Below, in pieces: positions 1 to 8,697 of a stretch of DNA of 64,000 bases. The notes below the pieces were generated by a model. It did not search any database. It saw only the letters and a program-made list of their open reading frames with translations, and was not told the origin of the DNA. Where the stretch lies: positions 20,723 through 84,722 of the forward strand of contig JASAND010011348.1 of NCBI GenBank assembly GCA_030248195.1, in the 5' to 3' direction. The stretch is from Trissonchulus latispiculum. Taxonomy: Eukaryota; Nematoda; Enoplea; Enoplida; Ironidae. Numbering within the stretch: position 1 is the first letter of the stretch; the number at the start of each line of letters is the position of its first letter. A program made the translations under genes and the position numbers.

Positions 1-1
1 C

Positions 2-442
2 TGGAATCGAGGTTGTCACCTGAGCAATGTCATACAGACTACCTTCTGAATACTCCCAGGAAAATGTGTAACTGTTTGGATTCCACCTACTGGCAATTTC
101 ATCCACTAAATATGATGACAAAGTAACCGGTCGAGTCTGAACCAAGTAAAACTTTTCCATAGGATTCTCCAAATTTTGAAGTCGTCTCCGATGTTCCTCT
201 CTCTGAAGCTGAGTAGGCGTCGGTTGAAATAACTCGACAGCGTAGTCTGACTGAAAATCTTCCTCCCATCCTTGGGCTTTCTTTTTCTGCGGCTTTCCTT
301 GCGCCCTGTCTCTCCTTTTGGCATTTCTTCTCTGATTTGCAATGGCCTGTCTTTGAGCAGGATTTGGCGCTACATCATATGTTCTGACTTTAGGCGCAGA
401 ACTCTCATCATCACTCCAGCCGGAGTGAACTCTTTTGGCCAT
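2..442 (-). CDS. third ORF of the gypsy-type element, N-terminal 147 residues, runs off the window
   Basis: An uninterrupted frame starts at the ATG 442-440 and is still open after 147 codons at the left edge. It follows the pol tail after about 115 bases of AT-rich spacer. The first half is rich in basic residues (RRNAKRRDRAQGKPQKKK), the second is mixed with several aromatics (SYTFSWEYSEGSLYDIA). No signal peptide or membrane segment is visible in this part. In gypsy-type elements the position 3' of integrase is where accessory or env-like ORFs sit, but nothing seen here shows which. I do not recognise the family. An alternative is an unrelated gene or element next to the retrotransposon. 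Confidence 0.6.
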   Translation of the reverse strand, partial: MAKRVHSGWSDDESSAPKVRTYDVAPNPAQRQAIANQRRNAKRRDRAQGKPQKKKAQGWEEDFQSDYAVELFQPTPTQLQREEHRRRLQNLENPMEKFYLVQTRPVTLSSYLVDEIASRWNPNSYTFSWEYSEGSLYDIAQVTTSIP

Positions 443-555
443 GAAAATTCCAGAATTTAGAAGGAAAGCGCAGAATATAGATTTAATTTGTCCTAAATTA
501 CAAAGTGCACATATAATTTCAGTTATATGAAAATTTTTTTGACAAAATACAATCA

Positions 556-987
556 TTATAATTTTGATTTGGGAAAGGGGAAGAAAGGGAGCTTCGGTTG
601 ATGGTTAATTGGACCTGAGGTGCAGGCAACCGAAGGAGTAAAGTGTATGGTAGTAGACATAACTTGACATGGTTGAGATTGATGTACTTTGGTCTCTTCC
701 GTTCCCGTTTCCGTAGGCAACTCTTTTCGTTGCACCATATTAAATTCTTTATTAACGACTTGAATGTCATCGTCATGATGTTCATTTACAGTATTATTAT
801 TTAGTTCTTGGTCGGTTTCAGTGGGTTTTAGTACACATTTACGTACGACAATATCATCATTATTAGCTACAATATCCTTATCTACGGACGTATCTACGAC
901 ATCAGTACCAGTGGAAGCAGTTGGATCGTCAACATCTATTTCCAACTCCTCCAAAGTTTCAGGGTTTATGTCAGGTAATAGCTTCAA
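556..987 (-). pseudogene. integrase C-terminal tail of gypsy-type pol
   Basis: A 143-residue frame continues the integrase after a frame change near 1016-1030, beside a run of six T. The text just before the first Met in this frame reads as the usual integrase exit (VIHVNRLKLL). The body is acidic with a run of aspartates (HHDDDIQ) and ends in a proline/phenylalanine-rich tail. Such tails vary and have no assigned function here. It is part of the retrotransposon, not a separate gene. Confidence 0.65.
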
Positions 988-1015
988 ACGATTTACATGG
1001 ATTACCTTGCTAATG

Positions 1016-2020
1016 TCACCCTTTTTTCATATCACGTAAGCGCACGTTTTGATCAGAAAGGACCTCAACAATTCTATAGGGTCCGTCGTACTTAGGTGCC
1101 AATTTAGACATAGTACCCGTAGGTTGTGGCACTTGAGTAATGTTACGCATAACAATTTGACCCACTTCAAAATTCTTCAAACGTACACGTTTATCATACC
1201 GCTGTTTTACAAGTTCCGCTTTATCAGCTATAATTTGAGCTGTAAGATGCCAGTTTTCAGTCAAAGTTCGTATTAGAGAAGTCTTATAATTAACAAGAGA
1301 TGTTACTCGCTTATCAATATTTTCAAACAATAAATCTTCTGGAACTTGGCAATCCCGACCAAACAACAAAAAATACGGTGTATCTTGAATAGTAGAATGC
1401 AATGACGTTCTATATGCATGCATAGCAAAAGCTAACTTAACATCCCAATCGCGTTGATTAACATCTACGTACTTCTTAACTATTTCACGTATAGTACCGT
1501 TTACCCGTTCTACTAATCCATTTGACTGAGGATGGTAGGCAGTGGTACGTAACTTTTTTGTACCCATCAATTTAAAAAGTGCAGTTGTGACTTCTGCCTG
1601 AAAATTAGGACCTTGGTCCGTTACGACCTCAGTAGGAACTCCGTATCGTAAAATAAATTCATTCAAAATGATATGTATTAAAGCTTCAGCTTTTTCGTTC
1701 CTTAAGGGCCATGCTTCTGCCCAACGGGTAAGTTGATCAATAATTACCAAAACACAAACATTCTGCTTTTTGCTAGTAGGAAAATGCATAACGTCAGCAT
1801 AAACTCTTTCAAAAGGTTTCGTAACTGGCGGATAAATTTTCATCGGAGCTTGAGGGTTCCTCGGGCCTATCGAAAACTTAGCACAAACAATGCAATTACG
1901 TACGTACAACTTCACATCAGTGAACAAGGTAGGCCAATAATATCTAGTCGCAACTTTATAATGAGTTTGAGGAATACCCTGATGACCACCAGTATCAATT
2001 GCAGAATGATATTGTTCCAA
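1016..2020 (-). pseudogene. gypsy-type integrase
   Basis: A 334-residue frame. The N-terminal zinc-binding HHCC region is partly visible (GGHQG, then CIVC). The catalytic core follows with the first Asp in VYADVMHFP, the second in VTDQGPNF and the Glu in NGLVERVNG, so the DDE triad is present. The C-terminal part carries the usual GPYRIVEVL segment. Integrases insert the cDNA into host DNA. The upstream RNase H frame (2053-3075) reaches this one only after a frame change near 2055-2070, beside five A on the coding strand, and the tail is in another frame near 1020. Confidence 0.85.
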
Positions 2021-2052
2021 AATATAATCGCGAAATTTTCTAGGAACACAAA

Positions 2053-3075
2053 TTAAACGTCCTGAACCTTTTTCCTCTTGGCGTGAATATCAGTACGCCA
2101 TCTATACAAAATACCGTTTTCATATTCAAAGTCGTCTTGACTACTTATTAAAGTCCAAGTTAAGTCATCTTTGGGCAATGTGCCTTTTTCAAGATACGTA
2201 ATAAAAGAACCAAAATCAGTGTCAACTTTAAGAGCTTGAGCCCATTTGTCGTCAGAGTATTTTTCAATAACACAAACTGGCTGGAACATATCACCCGTTA
2301 CATAAAATTCATCAGATACGTACTGAAAAGCATTTTTAGCAACAACAGATTTACATTCACCTTCGTCGCTCCGGTCGTTAGTATCAACGACGGAAGTTTG
2401 AGGGTTACGAGACAAACAATCTGCAACAGGATTATCTACGCCTTTTCGATGTTCAGTTCGAAAATTAAATTCAGAAAGTACAATAGCCCATTTAGCAATT
2501 CGAGTATAGCCTTGATTTCTGGCATTTGCAAAAATATACTTTAGGGCTTCATTATCAGTATACAAAGTGAACTGTCTACGGCGTAGGTAATGCTGAAAAT
2601 GTTTACAAGACCAGACAACGGCAAGACCTTCTAATTCCACAATTTCATAGCGTTTTTCTGCACCAACTAAAGATCGACTAGCATACGCAATAGGTTTAGG
2701 CTTTTTCTCTCCAGGTTGGTCTTGTTCCAACACTGCACTGAGACCCACGACACTAGCGTCCGTTGTCAAAATAAACGGTTTATCCCAATCAGGGTATGCA
2801 AGAACTGGTGCGTTTACTAAAGCCTGTTTTAGAGTTTCAAAAGCTTTTTGACATTGATCGTTCCAATGAAAACCTTCATCCTTTTTCAACAAAACGTTCA
2901 TTGGTGCCGCAATAGAACTAAAGTTACATATAAATCTCCGATAATAACCTGCCATACCTAAAAAACCACGTAGCTGTTTGATGGTAGTAGGTACTGGAAA
3001 ATTTTGAACCGCAGTCACTTTACGCGGATCTGTTTCATTGCCCTTTTTTGGAGATAAAATGTCCCAAATATTCAA
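2053..3075 (-). pseudogene. RNase H and linker to integrase, gypsy-type pol
   Basis: The frame opens with the end of the RT thumb (KVTAVQNFPVP, then QLRGFLGMAGYYRRF), typical of Ty3/gypsy RT connection domains. RNase H follows with TTDASVVGLSAVL, a conserved Glu region around YEIVELE, YTDNEALKY and the HRKGVDNPVADCLSR block. These match the D-E-D catalytic layout of retroelement RNase H. The final part is the spacer before the integrase zinc region. The frame meets the RT frame at a run of six A (near 3044-3049, coding strand). Confidence 0.85.
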
Positions 3076-3994
3076 CCTTTTTGCGGAAAAACACGCACTT
3101 TTTCATTTTTAAACGTGAACCGTGATCTGACAGCTTTTGAAAAACCACTTCTAGCATTTTTAGATAGTGAGATTCGTCGTTAGATGGAATTAACAAGTCG
3201 TCAATATAAACTGGCAATTCTGTGAAAATTCGTTCCATAATTCTTTGAAAGGTCGTAGGGGCATTTGTCAAACCAAAAGGCATGACATTAAAATGAAACA
3301 AGCCCATATGTGAGATAAATGCGGTCTTTTCCTTATGAGGCTGGAACATCTCGATTTGCCAATAACCGCTATTTAAGTCCAAAGTTGAAAAGAATTTCCC
3401 TTTATTGAACATATCCAGAATTTCATCGATTTTTGGTAAAGGGTAGCGGTCTTTTCTTGTTATTTTATTCAACTGGCGATAATCAATGACAAATCGGGTT
3501 GTTCCGTCCTTTTTGCCTACAAGCATGCACGGTGAAGACCATTGACTATCTGATGGAACACAAATGCCTTGTTCTAACATTTTCTTTATGTGCTTTTCGA
3601 TTTCAGCCCTTTCCATAGTGTTCATCCTATATGCTTTTGCTGTTACTGGACCTGCCATTCCTGTATCGATGAGATGTTGTCCTGTACTGCATCTTCCAAG
3701 ATTCTCTGGTGCAGCAAACACATGAACGTACTTACGTAGTAGTTCTTTGAACTTACCTTTTGCCTTTTCCGAACATTCGAACTTGTCCAATTGAGCTTCT
3801 TTGAGAAATTGTTCGTACAGTTCTTCTGGTGTAGGTTCCTTAGTCGCGTTCTGCGTTTCTTGAGATGTTGAAGGTGTATCTACGTACGTATTTTCCGTAG
3901 TCGCAGAAAAAATTTCAGCTTTTACAGACTTAGGTAGATCATCTTCACATACGTACTCCTTTTCAAACCACGTATCACTCAACTGTAGAAACAA
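3035..3994 (-). pseudogene. gypsy-type reverse transcriptase
   Basis: A 319-residue frame with the RT blocks in order: FVIDYRQLNKITRKDRYPLP, FSTLDLNSGYWQI, MPFGLTNAPTTFQ and the catalytic VYIDDLL (YxDD type), then VEYLGHFIS of the thumb. All three catalytic aspartates are present. It is one segment of the pol polyprotein, and its start at 3994 is only where the frame opens after a shift, not a true initiation site. Confidence 0.9.
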
Positions 3995-5091
3995 TTCCTT
4001 GACGATTTTTTACAGAAACTAAGTCGTCTGCATAGGCTAGTACCATTCCAGGATGTAAAGTCATAGGCTCTTCGCCCAAATTCCACACTTTAATTTCTTG
4101 GGTTTTTCCCCTTTTGAAATAATTCCTGGAACAACATAGCAATCGTACTTTTCCAAAATGTTCATGGAATTTCGCACTTAAGCTTAGGCGATTCTTCAAA
4201 CCGTGAAGGCCAAGGAGCTATTTTCGTATTTACAATTGATGATTTCGTACGTACAAATGGTAAGTCCCACTCATCATCAGTCAGGTCAATTTTCGGTTGA
4301 CTGTCCTCACAAGTTATGGAAACCCATGCCTCAGAATTCGCTAGAATAGTAGTTTCTATTCGTAAACAAATATTCGAAACAGCGGGCTGTGCTTTTCCAA
4401 TAGTTTGCAAAATGCTGCTAATTTGCGGTGCCCCCAGCAACGGAACTTCTTTAAATAAAGGATGGTAAACTGAATGGCGTCCCATGAGCATTGACCAGTT
4501 GTAAAAAGATAGAAAATCCATACCAAGAAGTATGTCACAAGGACAAAGATCACTTATTAAATACTCATGAGCCCATCGATAGCCTTGAAAAGAAAGTTCA
4601 AATTTTACTGAACCTGAGAAATTTATTGGCGTTCCGTTAGCTGCGGTAGCTCGCTCACAAGCTCCATCTCCAAAAGTTAAACTTTCTGGGCATCTTTGCT
4701 TTAGATGTTCCACAAAATTCTTAGAAACCACAGAGATATTAGCGCCCGTATCAATAAGAGCCAAAGTATTTACACCTCCCACTGATGCTATTATCAGCGG
4801 TGAGTGAACCGGTGGAATTTTTGTCTGAGCACCGAAAAAATACTGATCCTGATGCACAAAAGCCGCTAAATAGTTTCGATTATTCGTCACGAAGTCAGTT
4901 TTAGGTGCCTTTTCTGGCTGATGAGCAGAATTCACATGATTTGCTTCAAAACTGTCATTTTCCAAATCTGACGTTTCAGACTGACTTTGGTCTGACTGTG
5001 CACTTTCAGAAGAATCATACTCAAAAAGGAATCTTCCAGGGAAATCTGGGTCTGGAATCTTATGAGAACGTCGTTTCTGAACAGATTTCAC
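3975..5091 (-). pseudogene. aspartic protease region of gypsy-type pol
   Basis: The larger frame (5091-4162) contains the retropepsin active site ALIDTGANISVVS (about residue 113) and the downstream CDILLGMDFL flap-side motif, as expected for a retroelement protease that cuts the Gag-Pol polyprotein. Its N-terminal 90 residues are Ser/Glu/Asp rich. A second short frame (4199-3975) continues the linker to RT (LHPGMVLAYADDLV). Two frame changes therefore lie between protease and RT. At its 5' side the frame overlaps Gag near 5090 at a run of five A, where a -1 shift would enter it. Confidence 0.8.
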
Positions 5092-5945
5092 CTTTTTATT
5101 GGAACGAATTCGACCTGATGATGAGCTAGGTTCGTCGATTTTCCCCGTTTTGATCTTTTCCGGGTTTTTTCTGCCTTTTCAGATTTTTCGGACTTTTCTG
5201 ATTTATCCGACTCGGCTGAGTCAGAGTCACATTCCTCTTCGACACGCGAAAGTTGGACCACGATTTTTCGCAGTTTTACCATTGTATGTCCCCAACTTTC
5301 CAGGTCAGAAAGTAGAGAAACTCCAACATTTTTTAAACTGCTTTTGAGACCTTTTCTGAGTTGCTCGAAAATATACACAGCTCTTTCATCATCAGTGGCC
5401 TTGGGAAATGCCTTTCTAGCCAAAATTTCCAAATCTGACACAAAATCCTGAACATTTTCGTTGGATTTTTGAGTACGTACATAAAATTGCCTAGAATGTT
5501 CCACGGCAGTTTTCTGAACTGGCTCAAAAAGCGTTTTTAGGAGTTCAACCATCTCCTTGTACGTACCGGGCATTCCCAGGGAAGAAAGTCTATGAATAAC
5601 TTTTTCACCCAATTTGGCCAGTAAAATTGAGTAAAATTTGTCTTCGCCGATATCATTTGCCTTCGCAATGGCCTCAAAACTGATTATCCATTAGTCGGGA
5701 GTTAGAGAGGTTTCCCGCCCGTTGTAATTACTCAAACCCTTAAAAAGTGTTATTAAATTCTTCACTTCGGCCATTTTTTGTTCTCTTTCTTCACGTAAAC
5801 GAGCTTGTAATCGCGTTTCAAGATTTCTATTTACCATGTAACTTTGCTCGATTGTATCAGAAACTTGGTCAAAAATCTCCCAAATTCTGCCAAAGCTCGT
5901 ATCAAAAATATCTTCCTCTGGAATTACTTCAATGGCGAGAAATTT
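5088..5945 (-). pseudogene. Gag of the gypsy-type element, with an internal stop
   Basis: Two in-frame segments. The N-terminal one starts at or before 5940 and includes a Met at 5836-5834 and another at 5774-5772. It runs to a TAA at 5693-5691, between a Pro-Asp and Trp-Ile-Ile, which is the usual PxxW block of retrotransposon Gag. The frame then continues through FEAIAKAN and the 174-residue segment 5612-5088, with matrix/capsid-like text (YVRTQKSNENVQDFVSDL) and a C-terminal Ser-Glu-Lys repeat (SEKSEKSEKAEKT). I see no CCHC zinc knuckle. The sequence 5' of about 5940 is shared with the tandem units at 20.7 and 23.4 kb. Confidence 0.7.
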
Positions 5946-7020
5946 TCACAAAAATATCAAAAATTCGTCGAAAATGACGCCAATTTGACCTCAATCGGCC
6001 TTATATACGCATAACAAAAAAAATTGCAAAATCGTCGGCAAAATTGCTTCAAAAGGCAAAATAAACGTTCCTGATTAAATCACAAGTAGGGGGGCGGGAA
6101 TATTGTTATAAAGGACACTTGCGTTGATAATTGAAAAATTTTCAACAACATATGTCCCGAAATTGGTAATTAGAGGGGGGGGTGGGGGTACAAAATTAAG
6201 TCAAAATCACGTTTTTGATGCGAAAATCAGTCGAAAATCCTCGAAAATTCAGCCAAACATTTGCCAAAATTTGACGAAATTTTACCTTGGGGTTAGGGTG
6301 GGGTCAAAATTTTGCCTAAAAAGTGCCTAAAATTGCAAACTTCTAGCAATTACGGGTCCCCAAAAATTATACCACGCTTGGGGAGTACCCACAAATTTTA
6401 TTAAGGCAAGAATATGTAAAAATTTGACGAAATTTACCCTTGGCGGGGGGGGGGGTACAAAAATTACCAAAATTTAGCAATTTTTGCAAAAATTTTGCAA
6501 ATAATGTTCCAAGATCAGCTTCTGTTGCTTTCCCCTGTGTCAATCTTTCTCAGTATCGAGAAAGTTCGGCACAAAGGTTGTGGAAAAACCCACGAAAAAT
6601 TTTCCTAACTACAAAAATTTCAAAAATTTTCTTCCGTCTTGGGGTAGGGGGGGTTGGGATCCTATCTTAAATCTACCTAAAATTTACTGCAAAATAGGTT
6701 ATTGGGCTGCCCCAATAACGCAGTATCAGTTTCCAAGCCGTCCCCCAACTCAAAACGTCTGGGGGGGTGGGGGTAAGACAAGTCCCCCAACGGACTTTCC
6801 CAACTTTCCAAATTTGACATTTTTCAGAGTTGCACCCTACAAAATAGGAGAATTTAAAAGTCTTCAAACTTAAACAAAAAGCATTTTCAAAGATTCTCCT
6901 AATTTTTGCGATTCTAAAAATACAAACCTTTTTAAATAAATCGCAAAATTAAGTTCAAAAATCGTTTTTGAAAAATCACGAAGTTTGAAACTTTTTCAAT
7001 TTAGCAAACCGGACAGTGGT
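5945..7020 (-). repeat. leader region of the gypsy-type element, repeated copy 3
   Basis: About 1.1 kb of A/T- and G-tract-rich DNA between the primer binding site and Gag. It shows no convincing long frame, only recurring text such as runs of AAAATTT and G tracts of seven or more. Near-identical copies lie at 20702-21945 and 23411-24668. This copy lacks about 190 bases (around 6241) that both other copies carry at about 21001-21190 and 23706-23895. The open frames here on either strand are low-complexity and not counted as genes. Confidence 0.8.
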
Positions 7021-7036
7021 CCTGTCACGGTCGCCA
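7021..7036 (-). promoter_or_regulatory. tRNA primer binding site
   Basis: Two bases after the LTR end, the - strand reads TGGCGACCGTGACAGG. It starts with TGG, complementary to a tRNA CCA end, as LTR retrotransposon primer sites do. The same site follows each of the other two LTR copies (near 21948-21963 and 24671-24686). I cannot say which tRNA pairs with it. Confidence 0.7.
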
Positions 7037-7038
7037 AA

Positions 7039-7409
7039 TGTTAACTACCGGTTTACTGTCCGGTACCTACCGGTACTTAAATGGCGAAGCGAAAGCAGGT
7101 TCTAACGTCACGAAAAACTAGGGTGCAACCTACTCGAAAAGTAAATAATCCCTATCTAAGATACCCTAATAAAAGAAATAAGGGCCCATGATTTACTAGT
7201 ACTTACGTGAGATTTAATGGGTAAATGGCATGAAATACGGCGATAACAATAAAGGGCACAATAGGCCGACTCGACTAATTGACAGACAAACACATACTGA
7301 TTAGTTATGTAACTAAGCTAACTTATATATAAGCTGGATGGTTGCTGTTTATAGCGATTACATTGATCATTCATGAAACACAAATAGAGTAATTTAGGGC
7401 GGATTAACA
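7039..7409 (-). repeat. long terminal repeat, 371 bp (copy 3)
   Basis: On the - strand it begins TGTTAAT and ends GTTAACA, so it has TG...CA ends with a TGTTAA/TTAACA inverted match. It is followed at once by the primer binding site. The other two copies at 21966-22336 and 24689-25059 have exactly the same length. Because it precedes Gag on the - strand it is the 5' LTR of the element. Confidence 0.8.
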
Positions 7410-7902
7410 GTTAGTAAAGTGGGTTTTTTACAAGTGACTGACGATGGTCGAATTGGACCGATTATCGACTGCTACTACCCGACCACAGATTCAACCAAAA
7501 ATGTTACCTCCGATATATTTCCTTTGAAACTAGTTAGAGAAGGACTGAGGACCATTTCAGGCCTTAAGCTGTTCCAATATTTAATTGGTCTTACGCTGAA
7601 TAAGTTTTTTCGCATATCAGGTCTAGAGAAGCAACTGTTCAATTTGAGAGGGTGACCCCTGGTTGCTGATGCATTACTTACACCGAAGAATTCGTGGTAG
7701 TTTAGATCAATCAAATTATTTACTATTTTATACACTAGGATTAAGTACTTATGAATACCTCTAGTCTCCAATGTTGTCAGCTTTAGCTGTTGTAAACGCT
7801 GCTCATAGCTTAATTCTTTTAGTCCAGGCAATCTTTTCTTTAAGTACGGACTCCATACTTCACTAGCGTACTCTAATTTAGACCTAACAAGCGTAATGTA
7901 TA
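7410..7902 (-). pseudogene. LINE reverse transcriptase C-terminal fragment, cut by the Polinton insertion
   Basis: The frame 7831-7475 matches the end of the RT ORF seen whole at 25125-26033 (shared text LKELSYEQRLQQLKLTTLETRGIHK). It ends in the same FLVESVVG stop. About 65 bases of 3' UTR separate it from the LTR. Its other part lies at 20122-20698; a 12.2-kb element separates the two. Confidence 0.85.
7897..7902. repeat. 6-bp target site duplication, left
   Basis: TGTATA here and at 20116-20121 flank the Polinton-like element. The uninterrupted target is visible in the sister units (near 22826 and 25548), where the LINE sequence contains a single TGTATA. Six bases is the duplication size known for Polintons/Mavericks. 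Confidence 0.9.
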
Positions 7903-8135
7903 AGTAGTATATACTCAGCAGGACGTGTATTTCTGGGTGCAGTTTGAGCGGCTACTTGAGCGGCTACACCTTGTTTCTAGCGGCTACACCTTGTTTCCTG
8001 CGGCTAATTGAGCGGCTACACCTTGTTTCCTGCGGCTAATTGAGCGGCTACACCTTGTTTCCTGCGGCTAATTGAGCGGCTACACCTTGTTTCTAGCGGC
8101 TACACCTTGTTTCCTGCGGCTACTTGAGCGGCTAC
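7903..8135. repeat. left terminal inverted repeat of the Polinton-like element
   Basis: The first 55 bases or so are unique. The rest is a minisatellite of GCGGCTA-containing units (GAGCGGCTACACCTTGTTTC and variants). The complement of this whole arrangement closes the element at about 19876-20115. Similarity fades after about 8135. Confidence 0.85.
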
Positions 8136-8697
8136 AACTTGTGGCTGTTGCTATCGAGTAGCTTCAGCGGCTACACCTGAATACTTACTTACGAGTGGCT
8201 ACTCCTGAGTGGTTATACTTTGTACAACTTATTTTCCTGCGGCTACTTTGGAGTGGTCACAGCAGTGAATAATTCACAATTTTTAAGTGACATCTTCTGA
8301 GTTCACCAACCTGGTTTTCAGATTCGCAGCCTGCTATAGTTGTTGCTCATGATCAGCTGTTTTGAAATGGGTTTTGGGAGCAGCTGCTTATGAGCTGTCG
8401 TTTCTCTCTTATGTCTGACACTTCCGTTAACTGTACTACTCATGTTACTTGCAATATTACAACCTGCTGAGCATACATACTACAAAATCTTATTAGGCAT
8501 AATCGTGAAACTAATCGAAGGTGTGTGTAAGTAAACGTTTAACAAATGGAAGTAGTTCTGTACACAAGCCTAGTCAAACATTTTTCAAATTGTGACGATG
8601 TATTTAGCAGACATATTTCACCATCAATCAAGATATCATAGTCACATAAGTTTATTTACAGCGTCAGAGAAATACAGACTGATTATGCGATCAATGT
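8136..8697. other. non-coding spacer with polyadenylation signal of the polymerase gene
   Basis: Between the TIR and the polymerase stop codon no supported frame is seen. A few diverged GCGGCTAC units continue to about 8240. An AATAAA on the - strand (8656-8651) lies about 45 bases after the stop of the polymerase ORF and is a plausible polyadenylation signal. Confidence 0.5.

Larger units (their letters stand above)
1..7409 (-). mobile_element. Ty3/gypsy-type LTR retrotransposon, decayed, left end outside window
   Basis: Read on the - strand the order is LTR (7409-7039), primer binding site (7036-7021), leader (7020-5945), Gag (about 5945-5088), aspartic protease, reverse transcriptase, RNase H, integrase with a C-terminal tail (to 556), then a third ORF (442 to the edge). 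PR-RT-RH-IN order defines the Ty3/gypsy group. The frame is broken several times in pol, mostly at runs of five or six A/T, and once by a stop in Gag, so this copy is not intact as sequenced. The 3' LTR is not in the window. The LTR abuts the 3' end of a LINE, so the element inserted at or beside that LINE tail. Confidence 0.9.

Noticed and set aside
7419..7655. + strand ORF repeated at 22346 and 25069
   Set aside because: Antisense to the LINE RT C-terminus, which has clear RT motifs on the - strand.
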